From DATARH01 sp963778385 (GTDB lineage: Bacteria > Pseudomonadota > Alphaproteobacteria > ATCC43930 > CGMCC-115725): a DNA stretch of 64,000 nt. Below the pieces are notes generated by a model. The model was not told the origin of the DNA and did not search any database. It saw only the letters and a list, made by a program, of their open reading frames with translations. The stretch lies in the NCBI GenBank assembly GCA_963778385.1, contig CAVZUA010000052.1, positions 17,244-81,243 on the forward strand, given 5' to 3'. A program made the translations under genes and the position numbers. Positions 16,530 to 23,948 of the stretch are shown one piece after another (the stretch's first letter is position 1; every line of letters begins with the position of its first letter).

Positions 16530-16946
16530 GTGTCGGATATTCGCATCACCGCCGGGCCGTTCACCTTCACCGCCCGCTTCGACCGCGCCACCGCGCCTCG
16601 GACCTGCGCCTGGTTCGAGAGCGTCCTGCCCTATCGCGAGCGGATCATCCATGTGCGCTGGAGCGGTGAGGCGTGCTGGATTCCGCTCGGTGACCTCAGT
16701 CCCGGGCTCGGGCACGAGAACCCGACGAGCTACCCGGCGCCGGGGCAAATCCTGTTTTACCCGGCGGGCGTCAGCGAGACCGAGATCCTGCTCGCCTACG
16801 GTGCCTGCCGCTTCGCCAGCAAGGCGGGGCAACTCGCCGGCAATCCGTTCCTCACTATCGTCGAGGGGCTGGAAAGCCTTCGGCCGCTCGGCGAATTGAC
16901 GCTATGGCACGGTGCGCAGGATATTGTGTTTGAGTGCATGCCGTAA
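16530..16946 (+). CDS. DUF3830 family protein (cyclophilin-like fold)
   Basis: 138 residues from GTG 16530. It matches the DUF3830 pattern: GPFTFTARFDRATAPRTCAW near the N terminus, then the ENPTSYPAPGQILFYPAG and EILLAYG segments. Family members have a cyclophilin-like barrel and are often encoded near catabolic or hydantoinase/amidase genes; their biochemical role is not established. An AGGGG precedes the GTG. The toxin-antitoxin pair follows 18 nt downstream. Confidence 0.75.
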   Translation: MSDIRITAGPFTFTARFDRATAPRTCAWFESVLPYRERIIHVRWSGEACWIPLGDLSPGLGHENPTSYPAPGQILFYPAGVSETEILLAYGACRFASKAGQLAGNPFLTIVEGLESLRPLGELTLWHGAQDIVFECMP

Positions 16947-16964
16947 GCGCAGCTGGAGAGACCG

Positions 16965-17213
16965 ATGCCCGACGAAATTCGCATCGAGGCGAACATCCCC
17001 GCGGATTTGGATGAGGCCCTCGACCGGCTCGCCTCTGCCCGAGGTCAGACCAAGTCGGCCTTGGTCCGTGAGGCCCTGTCAGAGTTCGTCATTACCGATG
17101 AAGCGTTCCGGGCCGCGGTGGAGGAGGGCCTAGCCGATGCTCGGGCGGGACATACCATTCCGCACGAGCAGGTTATGCGGGAGATCGAAGAGCTGCTGGC
17201 CCGCAAGCGTTGA
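16965..17213 (+). CDS. Ribbon-helix-helix antitoxin (CopG/ParD-like)
   Basis: 82 residues. The N-terminal beta strand and helices IRIEANIPADLDEALDRLAS and RGQTKSALVREALSEFV form a ribbon-helix-helix DNA-binding fold, and the charged C terminus would wrap the toxin. GGAGAG precedes ATG 16965. The stop overlaps the start of the toxin by 4 nt (TTGA). It would neutralise the toxin and repress the operon by binding upstream, within 16947-16964 and the end of DUF3830. Confidence 0.85.
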   Translation: MPDEIRIEANIPADLDEALDRLASARGQTKSALVREALSEFVITDEAFRAAVEEGLADARAGHTIPHEQVMREIEELLARKR

Positions 17214-17479
17214 GCGAAATCCGCTGGACCGTATCCGGAGCGAGAGATTACCGAAACATCATCGAAAGACTGGAAGATCAAAATCCGGCAGCGGCGCGAC
17301 GGATCGGTGACGCTATCTCGCGCAGGGTCGAACGACTTGCCAGCTTGCCACGCATCGGCCGCCCTGGACGCGTGGAAGGTACCCGCGAACTCGTGATCGT
17401 CCGTACGCCGTATATGGTGATCTACCATATTGAGAACGATGCGGCCGTGGTGATCGATCGCGTGCTCCACAGCGCCTAG
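17210..17479 (+). CDS. RelE/ParE-superfamily toxin
   Basis: 89 residues, starting at TTG 17210 inside the antitoxin stop. The ParE pattern is clear: WTVSGARDYRNIIERLEDQN, SLPRIGRPGRVEGTRELVI and the C-terminal PYMVIYHIENDAAVVIDRVL. The GR.....TRELVI arginine and YMVIYH strand are typical of ParE gyrase-poisoning toxins rather than RelE ribosome nucleases, but the target is not proven. Confidence 0.86.
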   Translation: MSEIRWTVSGARDYRNIIERLEDQNPAAARRIGDAISRRVERLASLPRIGRPGRVEGTRELVIVRTPYMVIYHIENDAAVVIDRVLHSA

Positions 17480-17586
17480 AGATGGCCGTCGCGCTAGAGG
17501 TCTGTCGGCGTGCCTGAGGCACGGTCATTTCATCGATGGCAAAGCTGGTCTAATTTCAATCGAATAACCCCCGAGGAGGTCGCCGC

Positions 17587-19414
17587 ATGCCCGCTTTCAC
17601 CACCAGGCCCGAGATCCGCGGCACGTTCGGGGTGGTTGCCTCGACCCATTGGCTGGCGTCGGCGGTCGCGATGGCGACGCTGGAGAAGGGCGGCAATGCC
17701 TTTGATGCGGCGGCCGCGGCGGGGCTCACCCTGCAGGTGGTGGAGCCGCATCTCAACGGCCCGCTCGGCGAGGTGCCGATCCTGGTGTGGAGCGAGCAGA
17801 ACCGCCGTTGCGATATGATTTGCGGCCAGGGCGTTGCGCCGCAGGGCGCCACAATCGCGCATTACCGGGGGCTGGGCCTCGACCTGGTGCCCGGCACCGG
17901 GTTGCTCGCCGCGACCGTGCCGGGCGCGTTTGACGGCTGGATGCGGCTGCTGCGCGACTACGGCACGCTGCCGCTCGCGGACATTCTCGGGCCGGCGATC
18001 TCCTATGCCGAGAACGGCTATCCGCTCGCCTGGCGCATCCCGGTGACGATCGGCACGGTCGCCGAGATGTTCCGCACCGCCTGGCCGACTTCAGCCGCAG
18101 TCTATCTCAAGAACGGGCAGCCGCCGAAAGCCGGGCAGCTTTTCCGCAACACACAGCTGGCGGCGACCTACAAGCGCTTGCTGGCGGAGGCCGAGGCGGG
18201 CGGCGGCGACCGCGAGCGCCGCATCGACCGGGCGCGCGACGCCTGGTATCGCGGCTTTGTCGCCGAGGCGATCGACCGCTTCTGCCGCGGTGAGAAGGTG
18301 CTCGAACTCGTCCGGCCGCCGCCATAACGGCGTGCTGACCGCCGACGACATGGCGCGCTGGCAGGCGCCGGTCGAGCCGCCGCTGACCTACGATTACCGC
18401 GGCTACACCGTCGTCAAGGGCGGGCCGTGGAGCCAGGGTCCGGTGCTGCTCCAGCAATTGGCGCTGCTCGCCGGCTTCGACCTCGACGATACCGACCCGA
18501 CCGGTGCCGATTTTGTCCATACCGTCACCGAATGCGCCAAGCTCGCCTATCTCGACCGAGAGGCCTGGTACGGCGACCCCGATTTTGTCGACGTGCCGAT
18601 GCAGACGCTGCTGAGCCCGGCCTATAACGACGCCCGGCGCAAGCTGGTCGGCGACCGCGCCTCGGTCGAACTGCGCCCCGGCAGCCCGGATGGGCGCGCG
18701 CCGTCCTACATGGTCGGCGGCGCCGAGCTGGTCCCGGCGGTCGCAGGCATTGGCGAGCCGACGGTCGGCGCCTTCGCCGCTGGGATCGGCGAGCCGACGA
18801 CGAGCCCGCTGGGCGCCGTCGCCGGCGACACCTGCCATGTCGACGTCATCGACCGCTGGGGCAACATGGTGTCGGCGACGCCGAGCGGCGGCTGGCTGCA
18901 GTCCTCGCCGGTGATCCCGGAACTCGGCTTCTGCCTCGGCACCCGTCTGCAGATCTCCTGGCTCGACGAAAGCTCGCCGTCGAGCCTCCAGCCCGGCAAG
19001 CGGCCGCGCAGCACCCTGTCGCCGACCCTCGCCCTCAAGGACGGCGTGCCGTACATGGCCTTCGGCACCCCCGGTGGCGACGGGCAGGACCAGTGGTCGC
19101 TGCAGCTTTTCCTGCACCACGTGCATCACGGGATGAACCTGCAGGAAGCGATCGATTGCCCGGAATTCAACACCGAGCACGCACCGAGTTCCTTCTACCC
19201 GCGCGCGGCCAATCCCGGTCATCTCGCGGTCGAAGGACGGATGCCCGAGGCCATCAAGCGGGAACTCGCGGCGCGCGGTCATCGCGTGCATGTCGGCGAG
19301 GAATGGTCGGGCGGCCGCCTCGCCGCCTGCGCGCGGGAGGAAACCGCCGAGGGCCGCATCCTCAAGGCCGGCGCCAACCCGCGCGGCATGCAGAGCTACG
19401 CCGCCGGACGCTGA
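17587..19414 (+). pseudogene. Gamma-glutamyltranspeptidase family gene with one frameshift
   Basis: The first part (17587-18327) holds the large-subunit start, GVVASTHWLASAVAMATLEK and GGNAFDAAAAAGLTLQVVEP. The second part continues in another frame from about 18305 with RRHNGVLTADDMARWQAPVE. The nucleophile of the small subunit is present as DTCHVDVIDRWGN (Thr codon at 18830-18832), and the SGGWLQSSPVIPELGF and TPGGDGQDQWSLQLFL segments follow. A one-base slip at about 18305-18320 (CTCGTCCGGCCG) explains the split; otherwise the protein is full length at about 608 residues. Loss of a base in assembly and recent pseudogenisation are both possible. No signal peptide is visible. Its position just upstream of a peptide ABC transporter suggests use of glutathione or gamma-glutamyl peptides. 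Confidence 0.85.
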
Positions 19415-19568
19415 CCGCGGGCCGCGGCGGTCTCGGCCGCCTGCGAGCGGGACGCCGGCGATCTGGAGGGGCGCCGTGAGAGCAGGCCGCTTCACGGTGG
19501 GTTTACTTGCGCCGCGTGAGCTTGGCGTCGCTTGTGCGTAAGAAGACGACGGCGTCACGGGGAGGGGT

Positions 19569-21089
19569 ATGAGCAGGAAGCATCTTCTAGCCGCGGCGGC
19601 GCTGCTATGCGTCTGCTTGCTGAGCGGCGTTGCCGGGGCGCAGACGGCGCTGCGCATCGGATTGGCCGACGATCCCGACGTGCTCGACCCGACGCTGGCG
19701 CGCACCTATGTCGGCCGCATCGTCTTTGCCTCGCTCTGCGACAAGCTGGTTGATATCAGCCCGGAACTCGAGATCGTCCCGCAACTCGCCACCAGCTGGC
19801 AGTGGGTCGACGACAACAAGGGCCTCGTCATGAAGCTGCGCCAAGGCGTGACGTTTCATGACGGCGAGCCGATGGATGCCGCCGCGGTCAAGTTCAGCCT
19901 CGAGCGCCACCTGACGATGGCCGGCTCCAACCGCAAGGCCGAGATCAGCGCGGTGAAGTCGATCGAGATCGTCGACGATCACACGGTCAAATTGGTCCTC
20001 GACAAGCCGTTCGCACCGCTGCTGGCGCAGCTTTCCGACCGCGCCGGGATGATCGTCTCGCCCAAGGCGGCGCAGGCGGCGGGCGACAAATTCGGCGAGC
20101 ACCCGGTCTGCGCCGGGCCCTACAAATTCGCTGAACGCATCGCCCAGGACCGCATCGTCGTCGATCGCTTCGCCAATTATTGGGACAAGGACAAGGTGCA
20201 TTTCGACCGCATCGTCTTTCTGCCGATCGTCGATGCGACCGTTCGCCTATCGAATGTGCAATCCGGCCAGCTCGATCTGATCGAGCGCGTCGCGGCGACC
20301 GATCTCGACGCCGTCAAAAAAGACAGCCGGCTCAAGCTCTCGACGATCACCAGCCTCGCCTACAACGGCATCACCATCAATCAGCACAACGGCGAGCGGG
20401 CGAAGAACCCGCTCGGCCAGGACAAGCGGGTGCGCGAGGCGCTCGAACTGTCGATCGACCGTGACGCGCTCAATCAGGTCGTGTTCAACGGCGAGTTCGC
20501 CCCCGGCAATCAATGGGAGGCGCCGTCGAGCCCGTGGTACGTCAAGTCGAGGTCGATCCCGGCGCGCGATGTCGCCAAGGCGAAGTCGCTGCTCGCCGCC
20601 GCCGGGGTGCCGCACCCGACCATCTCCTTGATGACGCCGACAACGTCGGAGACGCTGCGCGCCGCCGAGGTGATACAGGCGATGGCCGCGGAAGCCGGGT
20701 TCGACATCAAGATCCAGGCGACGGAATTCGCATCGTCCCTCGATCTCGCCAGCAAGGGCGATTTCGAGGCTTATCTGATCGGCTGGAGCGGCCGCACCGA
20801 TCCCGACGGCAATATCTATAACTTCATCAGCTGCAAGGCGCCGCCGGCGCTGAACGCCGGCCGCTATTGCAGCCAGGATGTCGATGCCGAACTCGATGCG
20901 GCGCGTACCGCGCCGACGCAACCGGAGCGGCTGGCGCATTACGCCAAGGTCGCCGCGCACTCGCTCGACGATCGGCCACTCATCTATTTGTGGCATCAGA
21001 AATGGCTCTACGCCGCGACAACCAAGCTCGCCGGGTTCACGCCGTATCCCGATGGACTGATCCGGCCGCAGGGATTGCGGCTGCAGTAA
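19569..21089 (+). CDS. Peptide-type ABC transporter substrate-binding protein
   Basis: 506 residues, SBP_bac_5 family, periplasmic. The signal peptide MSRKHLLAAAALLCVCLLSG ends near AGAQ. The conserved PQLATSWQWVDDNKGLVMKL, FHDGEPMDAAAVKFSLERH, CAGPYKFAERIAQDRIVV and YCSQDVDAELDAART segments are present. It most resembles GsiB/DppA-like binders of peptides or glutathione. The two permeases that should follow are separated from it by an antisense toxin-antitoxin pair (21094-21761), and no ATPase gene is present. Confidence 0.92.
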   Translation: MSRKHLLAAAALLCVCLLSGVAGAQTALRIGLADDPDVLDPTLARTYVGRIVFASLCDKLVDISPELEIVPQLATSWQWVDDNKGLVMKLRQGVTFHDGEPMDAAAVKFSLERHLTMAGSNRKAEISAVKSIEIVDDHTVKLVLDKPFAPLLAQLSDRAGMIVSPKAAQAAGDKFGEHPVCAGPYKFAERIAQDRIVVDRFANYWDKDKVHFDRIVFLPIVDATVRLSNVQSGQLDLIERVAATDLDAVKKDSRLKLSTITSLAYNGITINQHNGERAKNPLGQDKRVREALELSIDRDALNQVVFNGEFAPGNQWEAPSSPWYVKSRSIPARDVAKAKSLLAAAGVPHPTISLMTPTTSETLRAAEVIQAMAAEAGFDIKIQATEFASSLDLASKGDFEAYLIGWSGRTDPDGNIYNFISCKAPPALNAGRYCSQDVDAELDAARTAPTQPERLAHYAKVAAHSLDDRPLIYLWHQKWLYAATTKLAGFTPYPDGLIRPQGLRLQ

Positions 21090-21093
21090 ATCA

Positions 21094-21516
21094 TCAACAA
21101 GCGATTAATCGGATATGTCCAGCCCTCGCGTAATGGGTCAGCTCGCCGTCCCGCGTGATCACGGCATAGCCGTAAGCGCGCGCAGTCGCGGCGATGATCC
21201 GGTCGGCCGGGTCCTTCGGTGGAGAGCCCGGCAAGCTGACCGAGTCAATAAGGACATTGGGCGGCATCGGCGCAAGCCGAACGGCGGGCAGCCGCAGCAG
21301 GGCATCGAACCATGCCGCAGGCGTAATCGCGAGGCGGATGCGATTGCGCCCGACCAACGTCGCCAACTCCCACGCACTGATCGGCGACACAAAGACCCCG
21401 GTATTGTCGGCGCTAGCCGCCTTAATCGATTCGCGGCTGTCAGGAGACATCGATTGGCCGTTCATCAGCCAGATTACCGCGCACGTATCGAGCAGGACGG
21501 CCGGCGCGGAGCTCAG
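21094..21516 (-). CDS. PIN-domain toxin (VapC-like), apparent CTG start
   Basis: About 140 residues if read from CTG 21516. The four acidic residues of the PIN nuclease site are present: Asp in VLLDTCAVIWL, Glu in SPISAWELATL, Asp in KDPADRIIAATA and Asp in AVITRDGELTHY. The first conserved Asp lies before the first ATG (21465), so an ATG start would give a protein missing a catalytic residue. The only start-like codon in frame is CTG at 21514-21516. It overlaps the antitoxin TGA as CTGA, the same geometry as an ATGA coupling. It would be an Mg-dependent RNase neutralised by the upstream antitoxin. Confidence 0.8.
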   Translation of the reverse strand: MSSAPAVLLDTCAVIWLMNGQSMSPDSRESIKAASADNTGVFVSPISAWELATLVGRNRIRLAITPAAWFDALLRLPAVRLAPMPPNVLIDSVSLPGSPPKDPADRIIAATARAYGYAVITRDGELTHYARAGHIRLIAC

Positions 21517-21761
21517 CTTTCCGCCTCCCAGACCTCACCGGTCGGCGCGGTCAGATCAGTGCCCGGCAAAATCGTCACGGTGCCGCGAAGCGCTCCCCAC
21601 AAATCGGTGCTCTCGTCGCCGATCGGCACGATCGCTGCAACGGGACGCTTGTGCTTCAGCAATACCACCCGGCGCGTCTTGCCCTTGGCGACATCGTCGA
21701 TCAGCGCCAGGCAGCGCGCTTTGAAATCGGTCACACCAATTGCCTGTTCGTCCTCGGCCAT
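21513..21761 (-). CDS. Phd/YefM-type antitoxin of the PIN toxin
   Basis: 82 residues. IGVTDFKARCLALIDDVAKG and RRVVLLKHKRPVAAIVPI are the hallmark of Phd/YefM-family antitoxins (DNA-binding N terminus, toxin-binding tail WEAES). ATG 21761 is preceded by GGAG at good spacing. It is on the minus strand, convergent with the upstream binding-protein gene and divergent from the downstream permease. Confidence 0.85.
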   Translation of the reverse strand: MAEDEQAIGVTDFKARCLALIDDVAKGKTRRVVLLKHKRPVAAIVPIGDESTDLWGALRGTVTILPGTDLTAPTGEVWEAES

Positions 21762-21833
21762 CCACCACTCCAGATTTATGGTCCAGAATAACTTTACCAT
21801 ATTAGGCCTCGACGGCATCCTGAGAAGTAAGCG

Positions 21834-22775
21834 ATGACCGCTTTTCTCGTCCGCCGCATCGCGCTGATCGTGCCGACGCTGTTCTTTGTGTCGGTGCTGA
21901 TCTTCGGGCTGCAGCAGCTTTTGCCGGGCGATCCGGCGCTGGTGATGGCGGGTGAGGACCAGGACCCGGCGGTGATTGCCTTCCTGCGCGCGAAGTATCA
22001 CCTCAACGAGCCGCTGCCGGTGCGCTACGGATTGTGGATCAAGGATATCGCGCATGGCGATTTCGGCGAGTCGATCCGCATCAAGCGGCCGGTGCGCGAC
22101 CTCATTCTCGAAAAACTGCCGGTCACCGGCGAGCTGGCCGGGCTGGCGATGTTGGTGGCGGTGGCGATCGGGGTCCCGGCTGGCATCTTCGCCGCCGTAA
22201 AGCATGATACGCTGCTCGATTACGGCGCGACGATGGTGGCGTTGTGGGGGATTTCGACCCCCAATTTCTGGCTGGGGATTCTGCTGATTCTGCTGTTCTC
22301 GGTGACGTTGGGCTGGCTCCCGGCGTCGGGGTTCGTTACCCCGGCCGAGAGCCTCAGGCAGAACCTGCTGACGCTGATCATGCCGGCTTTCGTGCTCGGT
22401 AATGCGATCGCCGCCGTGATGATGCGCCACACCCGCAGCGCGATGCTCCAGGTGCTCAGCGCGGATTATGTGCGGACCGCGCGCGCCAAGGGGCTCAGCC
22501 AGATGCGGGTCGTCCTGCGTCACGCGCTGCGCAACGCGCTGATCCCGGTGGTGACGCTCGGCGCACTGGAATTCGGGGCGCTGCTGTCGGGCGCGGTGCT
22601 GACCGAGCAGGTGTTCACCATTCCCGGCTTTGGCAAGCTGATCGTCGACGCGGTATTCAACCGCGACTATGCCGTCGTGCAGGGCGTCGTGCTCTGCACC
22701 GCCTTCGCCTACATCATGCTCAATCTGGTCGCCGATATCGCCTATGTGCTGATCGATCCGAGGCTGCGCACGTGA
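21834..22775 (+). CDS. ABC transporter permease, DppB/GsiC type
   Basis: 313 residues, six membrane helices. N-terminal VRRIALIVPTLFFVSVLIFG and the LPGDPALVMAGEDQDP periplasmic segment match DppB/OppB. The EAA loop that contacts the ATPase is visible near VRTARAKGLSQMRVVLRHAL, followed by ALIPVVTLGALEFGALLSGA and PGFGKLIVDAVFNRDY. It imports peptides together with the DppC-like partner. The stop overlaps the next gene by 4 nt. Confidence 0.93.
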   Translation: MTAFLVRRIALIVPTLFFVSVLIFGLQQLLPGDPALVMAGEDQDPAVIAFLRAKYHLNEPLPVRYGLWIKDIAHGDFGESIRIKRPVRDLILEKLPVTGELAGLAMLVAVAIGVPAGIFAAVKHDTLLDYGATMVALWGISTPNFWLGILLILLFSVTLGWLPASGFVTPAESLRQNLLTLIMPAFVLGNAIAAVMMRHTRSAMLQVLSADYVRTARAKGLSQMRVVLRHALRNALIPVVTLGALEFGALLSGAVLTEQVFTIPGFGKLIVDAVFNRDYAVVQGVVLCTAFAYIMLNLVADIAYVLIDPRLRT

Positions 22776-23671
22776 CCGCCGCCGGGACCTTGGAGCCGCG
22801 CGGCATCGCCGCCCCGATCGCCGAAGAGGTCGGAGAACGGCCGTGGCAGCGGGCGATCCGCGTGCTGGCCAAGCGGAAGATGGCCTTGTTCGGTCTCGGC
22901 GTGGTGCTGTTCTTCGTCGTCGTGGCGATCCTCGCGCCGTTGATCTCGCCCTACGACCCGCTCGCCACAAGCTGGTCGGCGGTGCGCAAGGCGCCGTCGC
23001 TGCTGCACCCGTTCGGCACCGACGAGATCGGCCGCGACGTGCTGGCACGGGTGATCTGGGGGGCGCGCGCCTCGCTGCTGGCGGGGCTGGTGTCGGTGTC
23101 GCTGGCGCTGGCGGCGGGGGTGCCGATCGGGCTCGTCTCGGGTTATCTCGGCGGCATCGTCGACGGCACGCTGATGCGGATGATCGACGCCATGCTGGCG
23201 GTGCCGTTTCTGATCCTGGCGATCGCGCTGGCGGCGTTTCTCGGCCCGAGCCTGGTCAATGCGATGATCGCGATCGGCGTGTCGCAGACGCCGATCTTCG
23301 CCCGGTTGACGCGCGGGCAGGTGCTGGCGGTCAAGCACGAGGAGTACATCGAGGCGGCGCGCGCGGTCGGCAACCCGCATTACCGGATCGTCCTGCGCCA
23401 CATCCTGCCGAACATCATCCCGCCGCTTCTGGTGCAGGCGACGCTGGCCGCCGCGGCCGCGATCATCGCCGAGGCGAGCCTTTCCTTTCTCGGGCTCGGC
23501 GAACAGCCGCCCGATCCGTCCTGGGGCAGCATGCTCAACACCGCAAAAAATTTCATGTCGCAGGCACCGTGGATGGCGTTGTGGCCGGGCGCCGCGATCT
23601 TTTTGCTGGTGCTGTCGCTCAACCTGTTCGGTGATGGGCTGCGCGATGCCCTCGACCCGCGCCGCTCGTAG
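22772..23671 (+). CDS. ABC transporter permease, DppC/GsiD type
   Basis: 299 residues starting at GTG 22772 inside the previous stop (GTGA). The N-terminal cytoplasmic tail and first helix are followed by HPFGTDEIGRDVLARVIWGA, the DppC signature. The EAA loop lies at EYIEAARAVGNPHYRIVLRH, then LSFLGLGEQPPDPSWGSML. It forms the heterodimeric channel with the DppB-like subunit. No ATP-binding genes follow; transketolase comes 277 nt later. Confidence 0.93.
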   Translation: MTAAGTLEPRGIAAPIAEEVGERPWQRAIRVLAKRKMALFGLGVVLFFVVVAILAPLISPYDPLATSWSAVRKAPSLLHPFGTDEIGRDVLARVIWGARASLLAGLVSVSLALAAGVPIGLVSGYLGGIVDGTLMRMIDAMLAVPFLILAIALAAFLGPSLVNAMIAIGVSQTPIFARLTRGQVLAVKHEEYIEAARAVGNPHYRIVLRHILPNIIPPLLVQATLAAAAAIIAEASLSFLGLGEQPPDPSWGSMLNTAKNFMSQAPWMALWPGAAIFLLVLSLNLFGDGLRDALDPRRS

Positions 23672-23948
23672 CGAAGCCGTTGCGCGCGGGCTGGGAAAAC
23701 GCCAGTATATTCAGCCAAGCCCACGTTCTGGCGAACCTTCTGAAGGCGCGCTGACCGGTGTCCGATCGGTCTGGCGCGCTGACACCTCCGACCCCGTGGG
23801 AGGAGATCGAACCGATTTGCCTTGCGATCTGAAAGAGCAGCTAGGCTCAAGGCCGCGTATTAGTGTCACCGACGTGTCATCGCAGCGGGCGAGCATAGCG
23901 CGGGCGGCGTAAGGGCCGCGCCGTTGCCATGCCGCGGAGAGGCAACCC
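23672..23948 (+). other. Gene-free leader upstream of tkt with strong predicted hairpins
   Basis: No coding region is supported. At about 23749-23784 a GCGCGC..GACCG / CGGTC..GCGCGC stem with a small internal loop is visible. CCTTCtGAAGG lies just before it, and a GATCG / CGATC stem at about 23806-23832. The spacing suggests a structured RNA or terminator plus a promoter for the pentose phosphate operon. I could not match it to a known riboswitch or 6S RNA by eye. Confidence 0.35.

Noticed and set aside
17587..18327. Two separate gamma-glutamyltranspeptidase subunit genes
   Set aside because: The break is before the small-subunit Thr by about 170 codons and in the middle of a conserved region, so it is a frameshift and not a natural subunit split.
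21762..23048. Long minus-strand extension upstream of the Phd antitoxin
   Set aside because: Opposite strand of the two ABC permeases; His/Arg-rich and without domain signal. Only the last 82 codons are a gene.
23672..23948. 6S RNA gene upstream of tkt
   Set aside because: Hairpins are present and the location is suggestive, but I could not see the conserved bubble structure or sequence by eye on either strand, so it is not called.
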